64,000 bases of DNA from Kosakonia radicincitans DSM 16656. GTDB lineage: Bacteria > Pseudomonadota > Gammaproteobacteria > Enterobacterales > Enterobacteriaceae. A program made the translations under genes and the position numbers. How positions within the stretch are numbered: the stretch's first letter is position 1; every line of letters starts with the position of its first letter. The stretch covers positions 4,216,001-4,280,000 of the forward strand of contig NZ_CP018016.1 in assembly GCF_000280495.2 (NCBI RefSeq), read 5' to 3'. The notes beneath the pieces are model-generated. The model was not told the origin of the DNA. It was given only the letters and a program-made list of their open reading frames with translations, and ran no database searches. This document shows, piece by piece, positions 8,709 through 16,950 of this stretch.

Positions 8709-10610
8709 ATGTCGCAATCCCCTTTACCTACGGGAACCCCTCAGGTAACCCCGAGGTATCGACGCCTGTTAATAGTGCAAACCTGCCTGTATTGTATTCT
8801 GGTTGTAGCAGGTGCGGTCTATTTATTCCTGCAGCTATTTTCCGTTCCCGGCTTCTGGCTGCCCGCTACGCGTCTAATTCTGGCGACAACGTTTGTGGCG
8901 CTGGCCTTTGTGGAAAATTCACTGCGCTGTGAAGGCGTTGAGCCACAGGATTCGGAGCCCGTTACTGAAACAACAGCTGCTGCGCCACGCCCGCCAGGTC
9001 GATTATTGCAGCCGGGTCTGCAGGCCTGGCTGCATTATTTTCACCGACATCTGGCAACAACACTTATCACAGCCCTGCTGGCAATCGCTTTTGCCATCGC
9101 AAATATCGCTGACACGCAGCCCGTCGACCAGTCAAGTGCTCCCCCGCTGGCAGTGACCGGCTTTTTTATTCTGCTCTGTTTTACCCTGCTGCTTATTGAG
9201 CGCATGCTCAGCTTCAAAGTGATTCGGGGATGGCAATATCAACAGCAGCACACTGAGCTTGTTCGCGCCATCCTGAGTATTTTTTTGCTGCTTACCATGG
9301 CATTTCTGATTGCAGCGCTCTCTCTCACAGTGACCTTGTGGCTCATAAAGCTGGGTAGCCTCATCGCTTTGCTGATGGCGCTGGAATATCTGCTGCGTGC
9401 CATGATGGCAATGGCGCTTCCCCTCTCTGCTGAATCCGAACCCCATTTTCTCACCCGCAGCCTGTTTACAGCGTTGTATCGGTGGCCGCTGCAGCCGGTG
9501 GTTCTGTTATTGGGTGCATTTCATCAGCGATTTGGCGTCGATCTTCGTCAGATTCAGGCGTTCCGTTTGTTGGGTAAAAAGCTTCTGCCGGTTACCTGCT
9601 GTATCGCCGTTCTGGGCTGGCTACTAAGTGGTTTAACCGAAGTGGAGCTATATCAGCGGGGTATCTATGAACATTTCGGACGCCCGGTAGCCGTTCTCTC
9701 TCCTGGCCTGCATATCGGCTTACCCTGGCCGTTTGGACGCGTTATCCCGGTAGAGAACGGCGCGGTGCACGAATTACAGCTTAGCGATAATACGGAAACG
9801 AAACAGCCTGCCGCACAGCCGGACAGTGTCGAAGGCCCAGCCCCGCAGAGCAGTTGGCGTCTGTGGGATAACAGCCACGCTACGGACCAATCGCAGGTCA
9901 TCGCCAGTACCACCATGGACAGCCAGAACTTCCAGATGGTCAATACGGATATACGTGTGATCTGGCGCGTGGGCCTAAAGGATAGGGATGCGCTTAACAG
10001 TAAATATCAAACAGAGGATTTGCCGGTACTTATACGCAGCGTTGCACGCCAGGTATTAATGGCACAATTTGCCAGTAAACAGCTCGACCAGCTACTTGAT
10101 GAACAGCGGGTGACGTTGGCGGCCACGCTTAGCCAGGAAATTCAGCAGCGCCTTACCCAGCTTAATACCGGGGTGGAATTACTGTTTACCCGAATTGAAG
10201 CCATCCATCCCCCCGCCGGGGCAGCCGACGCCTATCATGGCGTCCAGGCGGCGCAAATTGCGGGAAATGCCCTGATTGCGCGCGAAAAAGGGTATGCGGC
10301 TACCGTCAACAATGAGGCGCAACGCAAGGCCCAGACCGGTTTTGATACCGCAGAAGCTGCGGCAGCAGAAAACCTTTCACGCGCGAGGGCCGCCGCCACC
10401 GATTTCTCCGCTGAAGAGCAGGCATGGCAACTGGCGGGAGAGGCATTTATCAACGAGCGACGCTACCAGATCCTGAGTCAAGCGCTGGCCCATACGCCGC
10501 TTCTGATCCTTGATAATCATCTACAGGGCGCGAATGAACCCGTACTGGATCTACGCCAGTATCCCGCCTTAACAGACAGTACCGCACCACAGAAGGCCAG
10601 TACAAAATGA
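8709..10610 (+). CDS. HflK-like SPFH protein with a polytopic N-terminus
   Basis: This 633-residue protein starts at the ATG preceded by CTGGAG; longer upstream frames lack a ribosome site. The N-terminal 290 residues contain about six hydrophobic segments with short loops. A further segment (about 291-308) leads into an SPFH/band-7 domain beginning VELYQRGIYEHFGRPV, with HIGLPWPF and the HflK-like sequence NMDSQNFQMVNTDIRVIWRV style block around residues 400-420. The C-terminal part is an Ala/Glu/Gln-rich helix. E. coli HflK has one membrane segment and about 420 residues, so the multi-pass extension is unusual. It is the first gene of four joined by ATGA overlaps, ahead of two more SPFH proteins and a metal ATPase. 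Inference: it anchors an SPFH assembly around the pump. Confidence 0.85.
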   Translation: MSQSPLPTGTPQVTPRYRRLLIVQTCLYCILVVAGAVYLFLQLFSVPGFWLPATRLILATTFVALAFVENSLRCEGVEPQDSEPVTETTAAAPRPPGRLLQPGLQAWLHYFHRHLATTLITALLAIAFAIANIADTQPVDQSSAPPLAVTGFFILLCFTLLLIERMLSFKVIRGWQYQQQHTELVRAILSIFLLLTMAFLIAALSLTVTLWLIKLGSLIALLMALEYLLRAMMAMALPLSAESEPHFLTRSLFTALYRWPLQPVVLLLGAFHQRFGVDLRQIQAFRLLGKKLLPVTCCIAVLGWLLSGLTEVELYQRGIYEHFGRPVAVLSPGLHIGLPWPFGRVIPVENGAVHELQLSDNTETKQPAAQPDSVEGPAPQSSWRLWDNSHATDQSQVIASTTMDSQNFQMVNTDIRVIWRVGLKDRDALNSKYQTEDLPVLIRSVARQVLMAQFASKQLDQLLDEQRVTLAATLSQEIQQRLTQLNTGVELLFTRIEAIHPPAGAADAYHGVQAAQIAGNALIAREKGYAATVNNEAQRKAQTGFDTAEAAAAENLSRARAAATDFSAEEQAWQLAGEAFINERRYQILSQALAHTPLLILDNHLQGANEPVLDLRQYPALTDSTAPQKASTK

Positions 10611-11605
10611 AGATCACTGCGTTAACCCCTGCCAGAGATGCGCCAAACGCCATTCAGCGGCGGAATGTTCCTCCAGCCCGGTTGCCCGGCAAACGCGCCC
10701 TTCGCATCGGCGTGGCGGCACTGCTGGTCATGCTTGCCGTCCTGACGGCTAGTTTGCTGGAAGTCCGCGCCGGCAATGCGACCGTAATCACCCGCTTTGG
10801 CGATCCGGTACGCGTCCTTCTCACGCCTGGCCTGGCATGGAGACTTCCGGCCCCCTTTGAGTCTCCTCTGGATGTCGATCTGCGGATTCGCTCCACATCC
10901 AGCGGTCTGCAGGACGTAGGCACACGTGACGGGCTACGGGTGCTGGTTCAGGCCTGGGTTATCTGGAAAGTAAAATCAGACGACAAAGATGTGCTGCGTT
11001 TTATTCGCGCCGTACAAAACCAGCCGGATGAAGCGACCCGACAAATCCGGACGTTTATTGGTTCTGCGTTGGAAACCACCGCCAGCAACTACGCGCTGTC
11101 GGATATCGTCAACGTCGACAGAAAAAAAATCAAAATCGCCCAGCTTGAGCAGCAGCTGCAGACGCAGCTTAAAACACAGTTGCTTAATAGCTACGGCATC
11201 GACGTTATCCAGACAGGAATTGAGCGCCTGACGCTCCCTGCTGTAACCCTGAATGCCACCGTTGACAGGATGCGTGCGGAACGCGAAACCATCGCCGCCG
11301 AACGTACCGCAGAAGGTAAACGTCTGGCTGCGGAGATCCATTCAAAAGCCGATCGCGACGCCCGCATTCTTGAAGCTGATGCCTCGGTTAAAGCGGCGGC
11401 CATTACTGCTGCCGCCCAGCGCGACGCGGCCGGCATTTACGGTAAAGCCTGGCGTAGCGACCCGCAACTCTATGACCTGTTGCGCTCGCTGGATACGCTG
11501 CGTTCTGTTGTCAATTCCAGTACCCGCATAGTGCTGCGTACTGACGCGGCCCCTTTCAGTACTCTGGTGCAGGAGCCAGCTCCGTTGAAAGAGATAAAAC
11601 GATGA
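10607..11605 (+). CDS. HflC-like SPFH membrane protein
   Basis: This 332-residue protein has its start overlapping the previous stop (ATGA). A basic N-terminus is followed by one membrane segment (about residues 30-52). The SPFH domain begins EVRAGNATVITRFGDPVRV and continues through TPGLAWRLPAPF, typical of HflC. A long helical region rich in Glu, Arg and Ala follows (about residues 190-285), as in the coiled-coil wall of HflK/HflC cages. The same strand, tight overlap and shared domain type show that it is a partner of the two flanking SPFH proteins. No protease gene is nearby, so a role as FtsH modulator is not supported by context. Confidence 0.85.
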   Translation: MKITALTPARDAPNAIQRRNVPPARLPGKRALRIGVAALLVMLAVLTASLLEVRAGNATVITRFGDPVRVLLTPGLAWRLPAPFESPLDVDLRIRSTSSGLQDVGTRDGLRVLVQAWVIWKVKSDDKDVLRFIRAVQNQPDEATRQIRTFIGSALETTASNYALSDIVNVDRKKIKIAQLEQQLQTQLKTQLLNSYGIDVIQTGIERLTLPAVTLNATVDRMRAERETIAAERTAEGKRLAAEIHSKADRDARILEADASVKAAAITAAAQRDAAGIYGKAWRSDPQLYDLLRSLDTLRSVVNSSTRIVLRTDAAPFSTLVQEPAPLKEIKR

Positions 11606-12672
11606 CACCAGCATTGCCGGGCCGTACACCGTGGGGACAGTCCTACCGTATCGCCTTCTTTATGCTGTATGGTACGGCGCTCATTGCCGCCAGCGCGTGG
11701 CTTTTATCCTGTATCTATGAGGTCACCCCAGACAGCAGAGCGGTAGTCTTCCAGTTTGGTAAACCGACCCGGGTAGCGAATGCGGGTCTGCTGCTTACCT
11801 GGCCGCACCCGGTCGACCGGGTAGAACGCGTGCCAGCCGCAGAACGAATTATGGAGCGCGAGGTCAGGATATTACGCCGCGAACAGCAGTTGGATCTGGT
11901 CAATAGCTGGGATCGCGACGGGGACGCCGGCGCTGGTGCGGGTTACTTACTGACAGGTGATGAAGGCGTCGTGCAGCTTGATGTGCGTGTCTTCTGGCGC
12001 GTCAGCAATCCCATCCGTTTCGCGCTACAACGCCCACATATTGATCCGCTGATTGACCGCCTGGCCGAACGCGCCGCCGCGGTCGTTTGTATGGAGCGCA
12101 ATCTGGATGCCATTCTTGTGGCAAAGCCTGAGACACCGAAGAATGACCAGCATTCGGCGGAAGAGCGTATCCGCCTGCGCAGCGATTTTAAACAGAACAT
12201 GCAGCAAAGCCTCGCGCGAATGGCCGCCAGCGGCAACGATCCGGGAATAACTATTGAGCGTGTAGACATTGTCTCATCGTTGCCGGATAACGCCATTGCG
12301 GCATTCAATGCAGTGCTGACCGCCAGCCAACAGGCCGATCAGACAATTGCCGCCGCTCGTACCGCGGCAGCGTTGCGCGCCCAGCAGGCGCAACAGCAGG
12401 CCGATCGTCTGATCCAGCAGGCACAGGCCAGCCGTCAAGAAACGCTGGCAAAAGCCAGTACCGATACCCAGACAATATTGCAGCTAGCGCAGGTGCTGCA
12501 AGACGGAACAGATGGGGGGCTATTACAACGGCTGTGGCGAGATAACGTCACCCGCATTCTGACCCAAGCCGGACAGGTCGTTGCCGTCGCGCCCGGCGAC
12601 GACAGCCGTTTAATCTTACAGGGTCTCACGCCACAATCCGCCACGCCGCCTGCCAGCGAGAAAAAACCATGA
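11602..12672 (+). CDS. Third SPFH (HflK-type) membrane protein
   Basis: This 356-residue protein starts in an ATGA overlap with the upstream gene. One membrane segment lies at about residues 16-38. The SPFH domain carries VTPDSRAVVFQFGKPTRV, GLLLTWPHPVD and the HflK-type signature YLLTGDEGVVQLDVRVFWRV. The C-terminal half has Gln/Ala/Arg heptad-like helix (AQQQADRLIQQAQASRQE). It is more like HflK than the middle gene. Three unequal SPFH proteins in a row suggest a hetero-oligomeric ring or cage. It ends in another 4-bp overlap with the ATPase gene, which implies translational coupling. Confidence 0.85.
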   Translation: MTPALPGRTPWGQSYRIAFFMLYGTALIAASAWLLSCIYEVTPDSRAVVFQFGKPTRVANAGLLLTWPHPVDRVERVPAAERIMEREVRILRREQQLDLVNSWDRDGDAGAGAGYLLTGDEGVVQLDVRVFWRVSNPIRFALQRPHIDPLIDRLAERAAAVVCMERNLDAILVAKPETPKNDQHSAEERIRLRSDFKQNMQQSLARMAASGNDPGITIERVDIVSSLPDNAIAAFNAVLTASQQADQTIAAARTAAALRAQQAQQQADRLIQQAQASRQETLAKASTDTQTILQLAQVLQDGTDGGLLQRLWRDNVTRILTQAGQVVAVAPGDDSRLILQGLTPQSATPPASEKKP

Positions 12673-14603
12673 GTCACCAGTGTAGCCACGGACATATCCA
12701 CTTTAGCAGCGATCTGCAAACCCCTGCTGAACAGCACCGTATGTCGCGGCAGATCGCGATCGCGATGATCACCATCGGGCTATTGTTATTAAGCCTGCTC
12801 TGGCGCGCGATAACGCCGGGCCAGCCGGCTGTCAGCGATATTCTGGCCGGCGTCGCGTGGCTGCTGGTCGCGGTGCCCGTTTTTCGCGCCGGCTGGCACA
12901 GTCTGCTGTACCCTGATCTGCACGGCGTAACCGACCAGTTGATCGTCCTGGCAATGCTCGGGGCGTGGGCGCTGGGCGACCTGATGACCGCCGCGTTACT
13001 GCCGGTTATCATGATTTTCGGTCACATCCTTGAAGAACGAAGCGTAATGGGTACGCGTCAGGCCATTGCCGGCCTGAGCAGACTAGCTTACAGCCGGGCA
13101 AGACGTGTGCGTCAGGATGGTTCGCTGGAAAATATTAGCAGCCAGCATCTTCAGCCGGGCGACATCGTAGACATTCGCCCTGGCGATCAAATTCCTGCAG
13201 ATGGTCGTATTCTTTCTGGCCACGCCAGCATCGATATGGCCTCCATCACCGGCGAACCGATCCCGGTTGAGGTCACAGCGGGAATGTCTGTTTTCGGCGG
13301 TACCCTGAATCTGAACGGTTTACTGCGGGTGGAGGTCATCCATACGGGCGAGGAGTCTACGCTGGGGAAAGTTATCGCCCTGATGAAAGAGGCTGAGCAG
13401 GCAAAACCTCCGATTACCAGGATGCTAGAGTGCTACGCCGGTCAATACCTTATTCTTGTCCTGTTGATTGCCGCGACTACCTGGTTTTTAACCTATGACA
13501 GTCAGGCTATGCTGGCGGTGCTGGTCGCGGCTTGTCCCTGTGCCCTGGTGCTGTCGGCACCAGCAACGTCAATGGCCGGAATCGCCGTGGCCGCACGGCA
13601 TGGGATATTGATCCGCAATGCAGCTTTTCTGGAGGAGTTGGCGGATGTCGACGCGATCATTATTGATAAAACCGGCACTCTGACCCAGGGCAGGCTACGG
13701 CTTGCCGATATCATTCTCACCACGAAACGTCCCAAAGAGGCCGTATTACAGTTGGCCTCGGCTCTCGGCGCGGCCAGTAACCATCCGGTCAGCCGTGCGC
13801 TGGCTGAAGCCAGACCGACAGGCACAGATACTGTGCTGCGTGATGTTGAGGAGATTCAGGGAATGGGAGTGATCGCGACCACCAGCGCGGGCCAGGCCCT
13901 GCTGGGACGGCGTGAACTGTTTGAACGCTATCGCATAAACGTCTCTCCCCTGCCCGATCATGATGGTCCGGTCGTCGGTGTGGCGGAAGATGGCGCGTTT
14001 CTCGGCTGGTTTCTCCTCGATGACGCCATACGCCCGGAGGCACCAGAGGCGATGGCGATACTTAAGACCTTGGGTATTGACCGTCAGCTTCTCCTGACAG
14101 GCGATCGACACATCGCTGCGCAACGGGTCGCGCAACAAACCGGGATCGACGAACTGACCGCCGAAGCGCTACCGGCTGAAAAACTCCAGCAGGTCCATCA
14201 GGCGGTAAAAGAGGGATGGCGCCCCATGGTCGTCGGAGACGGTATCAACGACGCTCTGGCGCTGAAAGCCGGCGCCGTAGGTATCGCCATGGGCAGCAAC
14301 GGGGCCGATATCGCGCTGGCGTCAGCGGATGTGGTATTAACCGGCAGCGATTTACGACGCCTGTCCACCGCGGTACGGCTGAGCAGGCAATGCCGCGCCA
14401 CGCTCAGGGTAAACGTGATTATCGGCCTCGGCTGGACAGTGCTGATCGTCATCGCTGCTGCTATGGGATTTCTTGGCACCGCCGGGGCGCTGGTGGCGGC
14501 CATACTGCATAATCTAAGTACGCTGATTGTACTGCTGAATACCGGACGTTTGCTGCAGTTTGACGAAACGAATGAAATTAATGCAACACGGGAAACCCGA
14601 TAA
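12669..14603 (+). CDS. P1B-type heavy-metal ATPase without an HMA domain
   Basis: This 644-residue protein has a short His/Cys N-terminus (H3, C5, H7, H9, H11) in place of the usual HMA metal-binding domain. The core is complete: SITGEP actuator loop, CPC membrane metal site at residues 289-291, DKTGT with phosphorylated Asp333, SNHP in the nucleotide domain, TGD and GDGIND hinge. The last membrane segment reads HNLSTLIVLLNTGRLL (His614, Asn615). CPC is found in Cu and Zn/Cd pumps, but the final helix lacks the usual Cu motif (MSSS type) and the Zn Asp. It is closer to the H-x-x-S-T pattern of P1B-4 pumps, which normally carry SPC. The metal is therefore uncertain: Zn, Cd, Co, Fe or Ni are possible. 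It is coupled by overlap to three SPFH genes. Confidence 0.9.
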   Translation: MSHQCSHGHIHFSSDLQTPAEQHRMSRQIAIAMITIGLLLLSLLWRAITPGQPAVSDILAGVAWLLVAVPVFRAGWHSLLYPDLHGVTDQLIVLAMLGAWALGDLMTAALLPVIMIFGHILEERSVMGTRQAIAGLSRLAYSRARRVRQDGSLENISSQHLQPGDIVDIRPGDQIPADGRILSGHASIDMASITGEPIPVEVTAGMSVFGGTLNLNGLLRVEVIHTGEESTLGKVIALMKEAEQAKPPITRMLECYAGQYLILVLLIAATTWFLTYDSQAMLAVLVAACPCALVLSAPATSMAGIAVAARHGILIRNAAFLEELADVDAIIIDKTGTLTQGRLRLADIILTTKRPKEAVLQLASALGAASNHPVSRALAEARPTGTDTVLRDVEEIQGMGVIATTSAGQALLGRRELFERYRINVSPLPDHDGPVVGVAEDGAFLGWFLLDDAIRPEAPEAMAILKTLGIDRQLLLTGDRHIAAQRVAQQTGIDELTAEALPAEKLQQVHQAVKEGWRPMVVGDGINDALALKAGAVGIAMGSNGADIALASADVVLTGSDLRRLSTAVRLSRQCRATLRVNVIIGLGWTVLIVIAAAMGFLGTAGALVAAILHNLSTLIVLLNTGRLLQFDETNEINATRETR

Positions 14604-14835
14604 TGTTTTTTCACAAGACATGAAGCGTCATGCAACAGCCTTTATTACGCTGCGCGGAGGGCAGGTCCGCCCTGTCAACACGCTCTATGATGCATGCATA
14701 AAATGGCCTATTTTTGAGCATAGATACTGTTGTTACTTTGAAATAAATATGAACACTTTTTCAGCAATAACGTCTGGTGTTCAAATGGCCTCAGGGTATA
14801 GATTGATTCTCTGGTCCCCGTTGATGAGAAATAAT

Positions 14836-15066
14836 ATGAGAGTATCAAGTATCATTGGAGCGACGTTGTTAGCGACCTCCTTCCATGCAGCAGCATTTGT
14901 TTCAAAATCGCCTGTTCCTGTTGGCCAGAAAGTTAATATAACAAGTATATCCTATGGTGGTCATGCTATTCCCTCAGAAGCAGCGAACGGAGGAGTGACA
15001 CAAATAATACCTATCCAGGGCTGTAACTGCGCCTTTTGCACAGCACTGCGCGGGGCCATGGGTTGA
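14836..15066 (+). CDS. Small predicted secreted peptide with a C-x-C-x-x-C motif
   Basis: From ATG 14836 the frame gives 76 residues: a short basic start, a hydrophobic core and a likely signal-peptidase site after SFHAAA. The mature part is about 57 residues, Gly/Ser/Ile-rich, with GCNCAFCTALRGAMG at the C-terminus. An in-frame ATG at 14824 would add four residues; neither start has a strong ribosome site. The surroundings are AT-rich and island-like. The motif could bind metal (fitting the ATPase upstream), form disulphides, or be a modified peptide. No family is recognised, and expression is not assured. Confidence 0.5.
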   Translation: MRVSSIIGATLLATSFHAAAFVSKSPVPVGQKVNITSISYGGHAIPSEAANGGVTQIIPIQGCNCAFCTALRGAMG

Positions 15067-15398
15067 GTCTCGCCTCCTCGTTGTAGGTTCGTTCGATCTA
15101 TACCCATCATAGGGCTGCGGCCACATGACATTGCATTAAATGTGGTTTTATGGAACAAGTATTTAGTGATGGTGATTACTCTTGTCATCCGCTAAATACA
15201 AAAGCATATAGATTCTGAATCTCCTGATTCAATTATTCTTGTTCCCTCAGTATTTTGGTTTTTCTGGCATTTATAATTGCATTCACTATAATCTTTCTCT
15301 TTTTTAATAGCACCCATTTATTCACAATATTATTTTCATGAACTTAATTCAATCAATTACTAATTATTTTCACCTCACAAAATATATTACACCAAAAG
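15067..15398. other. AT-rich gene-free stretch
   Basis: No credible reading frame, RNA gene or repeat is seen. Base composition is strongly AT compared with the genes on both sides, typical of horizontally acquired DNA. The right end runs into the 13 aberrant codons that close the truncated integrase, so a deletion junction probably lies near 15440. Confidence 0.5.
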
Positions 15399-16391
15399 CT
15401 ATATACCCGCAGGGGCGTCTGAACTCTGACCTGCTCCCGGTTGATTAATACTCGCTTCACTCATCGGCTTGGTGATGTCGTTACGCCCGGGGAATACCAG
15501 CTTATAACGCCCTGTGACTGCTTGAATTTCTTGTAACGCTGCTATCACCTGATCGGAGAGAGGCACCTGATGTGGCCGCCGCATCTTCATCCTATCTACC
15601 GGTACTTCCCATACTTGTTTATCGAAATCAAATTCTTTCCATTCCGCCATACGAAGTTCAATGGTACGAACACCCGTTAGCATCAGAATCCGTATTGCCA
15701 GACGGGTTATTGGGCTGCCAGAATAAGCGGCCAGTGCCTGTTGTAAGAAGGCCGGAAGTTCATCCGCTAACAGATGAGGGTAATGGACAGATTTAGGCGC
15801 AGTTAACGCACTTGCCAACTCTGAGGCTGGGTTAGTTTCAGCGCGGCCGGTGTCAATAGCGTAACGAAAGACCTGGTTGCAGGCCTGCCGAATTTTACGC
15901 AGTTTATCCATCACTCCACGTTTTTCGAGTTTACGAAGCGAACTGAGGATCTCGAGCGGCTTTATCTCTGCGATGGGGCGCTTGCCAATATCAGGGAAGA
16001 TATCGTTTTCAAAGACTTCCATAATGTCTTCAGCGTAACCTTTAGACCAGTTAGGGCGTTTGTACTCATGCCATTCCAACGCGATAGCTTTGAAGGTGTT
16101 TTCTACATTAGCCTTCTGAGCCAATTTGTCAGCTTTCTTCTCTTCGCTCGGGTCGCCACCTAAAGCAACAATCTTGCGAGCTTCTTCGCGTTTCATACGG
16201 GCATCTGCCAAAGATATGTCAGGATAAACCCCGATAGAAAGTTTTTTCTCTTTACCCAAAACACGGTACTTAAAGCGCCAGTACTTCGCACCATTAGGCT
16301 TTATTAACAGATACAAGCCACCGCCATCGGTGAGCTTGTATTCTTTTTCTTTGGACTTTGCAGTATCAATCTGTCGTGCATTTAGTGGCAT
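15399..16391 (-). CDS. Truncated P4-type tyrosine recombinase (integrase)
   Basis: 330 residues remain of a family usually about 400 long. The N-terminal arm-binding domain (LTDGGGLYLLIKPNG, WRFKYR), the SAM-like core-binding domain and the first catalytic Arg (TGVRTIEL) are present. After MSEASINQ (about residue 318) the sequence turns into 13 unrelated residues and stops. The HxxR box and nucleophilic Tyr are missing, so it cannot recombine DNA. It begins 174 bp downstream of argU and reads away from it, the standard layout of an island inserted at the 3' end of a tRNA gene. Confidence 0.88.
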   Translation of the reverse strand: MPLNARQIDTAKSKEKEYKLTDGGGLYLLIKPNGAKYWRFKYRVLGKEKKLSIGVYPDISLADARMKREEARKIVALGGDPSEEKKADKLAQKANVENTFKAIALEWHEYKRPNWSKGYAEDIMEVFENDIFPDIGKRPIAEIKPLEILSSLRKLEKRGVMDKLRKIRQACNQVFRYAIDTGRAETNPASELASALTAPKSVHYPHLLADELPAFLQQALAAYSGSPITRLAIRILMLTGVRTIELRMAEWKEFDFDKQVWEVPVDRMKMRRPHQVPLSDQVIAALQEIQAVTGRYKLVFPGRNDITKPMSEASINQPGAGQSSDAPAGI

Positions 16392-16565
16392 ATGGGGCCT
16401 CTAATTTCCATTGAACGAGATGAGCCCCCTCAAAGGCCCCCAGATACCGCTTGATTTGGGTATAACTGAGTTGACTTCGATAGAACTCGTGACAGAAAAA
16501 TCCAGTAATTTCAGGGGGGTATAAAGGAGAAAAAGAGAATTTAGTAGAGGTGTGATTGCTGAAAA

Positions 16566-16642
16566 TGGCACGCCCTACAGGATTCGAACCTGTGACCTAC
16601 GGCTTAGAAGGCCGTTGCTCTATCCAGCTGAGCTAAGGGCGC
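16566..16642 (-). tRNA. argU: tRNA-Arg (anticodon UCU)
   Basis: The 77-nt minus-strand sequence folds as a cloverleaf: GCGCCCT acceptor, D-arm with AGCTCAGCTGG, anticodon loop CTTCTAA, T-loop GGTTCGAATCC and encoded CCA. The acceptor contains one G-U pair at its base. It decodes the rare AGA codon. This gene is a known integration target (DLP12 in E. coli), and the broken integrase next to it fits that. A second copy of its 3' end, which would mark the other end of the island, was not found in the window. Confidence 0.96.
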
Positions 16643-16682
16643 ATTGCGCGGATGCCCCACCTTTGCGGTGGAAACGGCTGGA

Positions 16683-16710
16683 ATTATACGGTCAGCGCCT
16701 GATGAGTCAA
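16683..16710 (-). promoter_or_regulatory. argU sigma-70 promoter
   Basis: On the minus strand TTGACT (16710-16705) and a perfect TATAAT (16688-16683) are separated by 16 bp, 41 bp upstream of the tRNA 5' end. It is a near-consensus stable-RNA promoter. Confidence 0.85.
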
Positions 16711-16776
16711 TGTATTTTCCGCTGGCTGCTTGCTTAGTGAACGGCTGTGAGCAATTTCGCACCATCCTTGCTGTTT

Positions 16777-16950
16777 TCAGACCAATTCCTCGCGGTTAAT
16801 GACCTCTTTTCGTGTCTTTCGATAACGATGTCCTTTACAGCCATCTGCCAGAACACCATGAATACGCACATCCGGCTTCGGCCCCTGACGATACTTAATG
16901 CCAGTTAAAATATCTTCTTCCTGTAAAGATATAATTCAGTCGAGATTCAC
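16777..16950 (-). pseudogene. Possible remnant of a short unidentified gene
   Basis: Reading from a GTG at 16950 gives four codons, then a TGA at 16938-16936. The same frame then stays open for 52 codons (EEDILTGIKYRQGPKPDV..., ...GHRYRKTRK...) to a stop at 16777. The composition looks like a real basic protein rather than noise, with one nonsense change. No family is recognised. It sits between argU and folD, where fimbrial sfm genes lie in E. coli. Confidence 0.3.

Noticed and set aside
14560..15066. 168-residue version of the small secreted protein
   Set aside because: The extension overlaps the ATPase gene and crosses non-coding-like sequence; the internal start gives a clean signal peptide.
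14600..16565. Duplicate of the argU 3' end as the second att site
   Set aside because: I scanned for GGATTCGAAC-like sequence left of the tRNA and found none inside the window.
1..16642. Prophage
   Set aside because: Apart from the truncated integrase there are no phage structural, lysis or replication genes.
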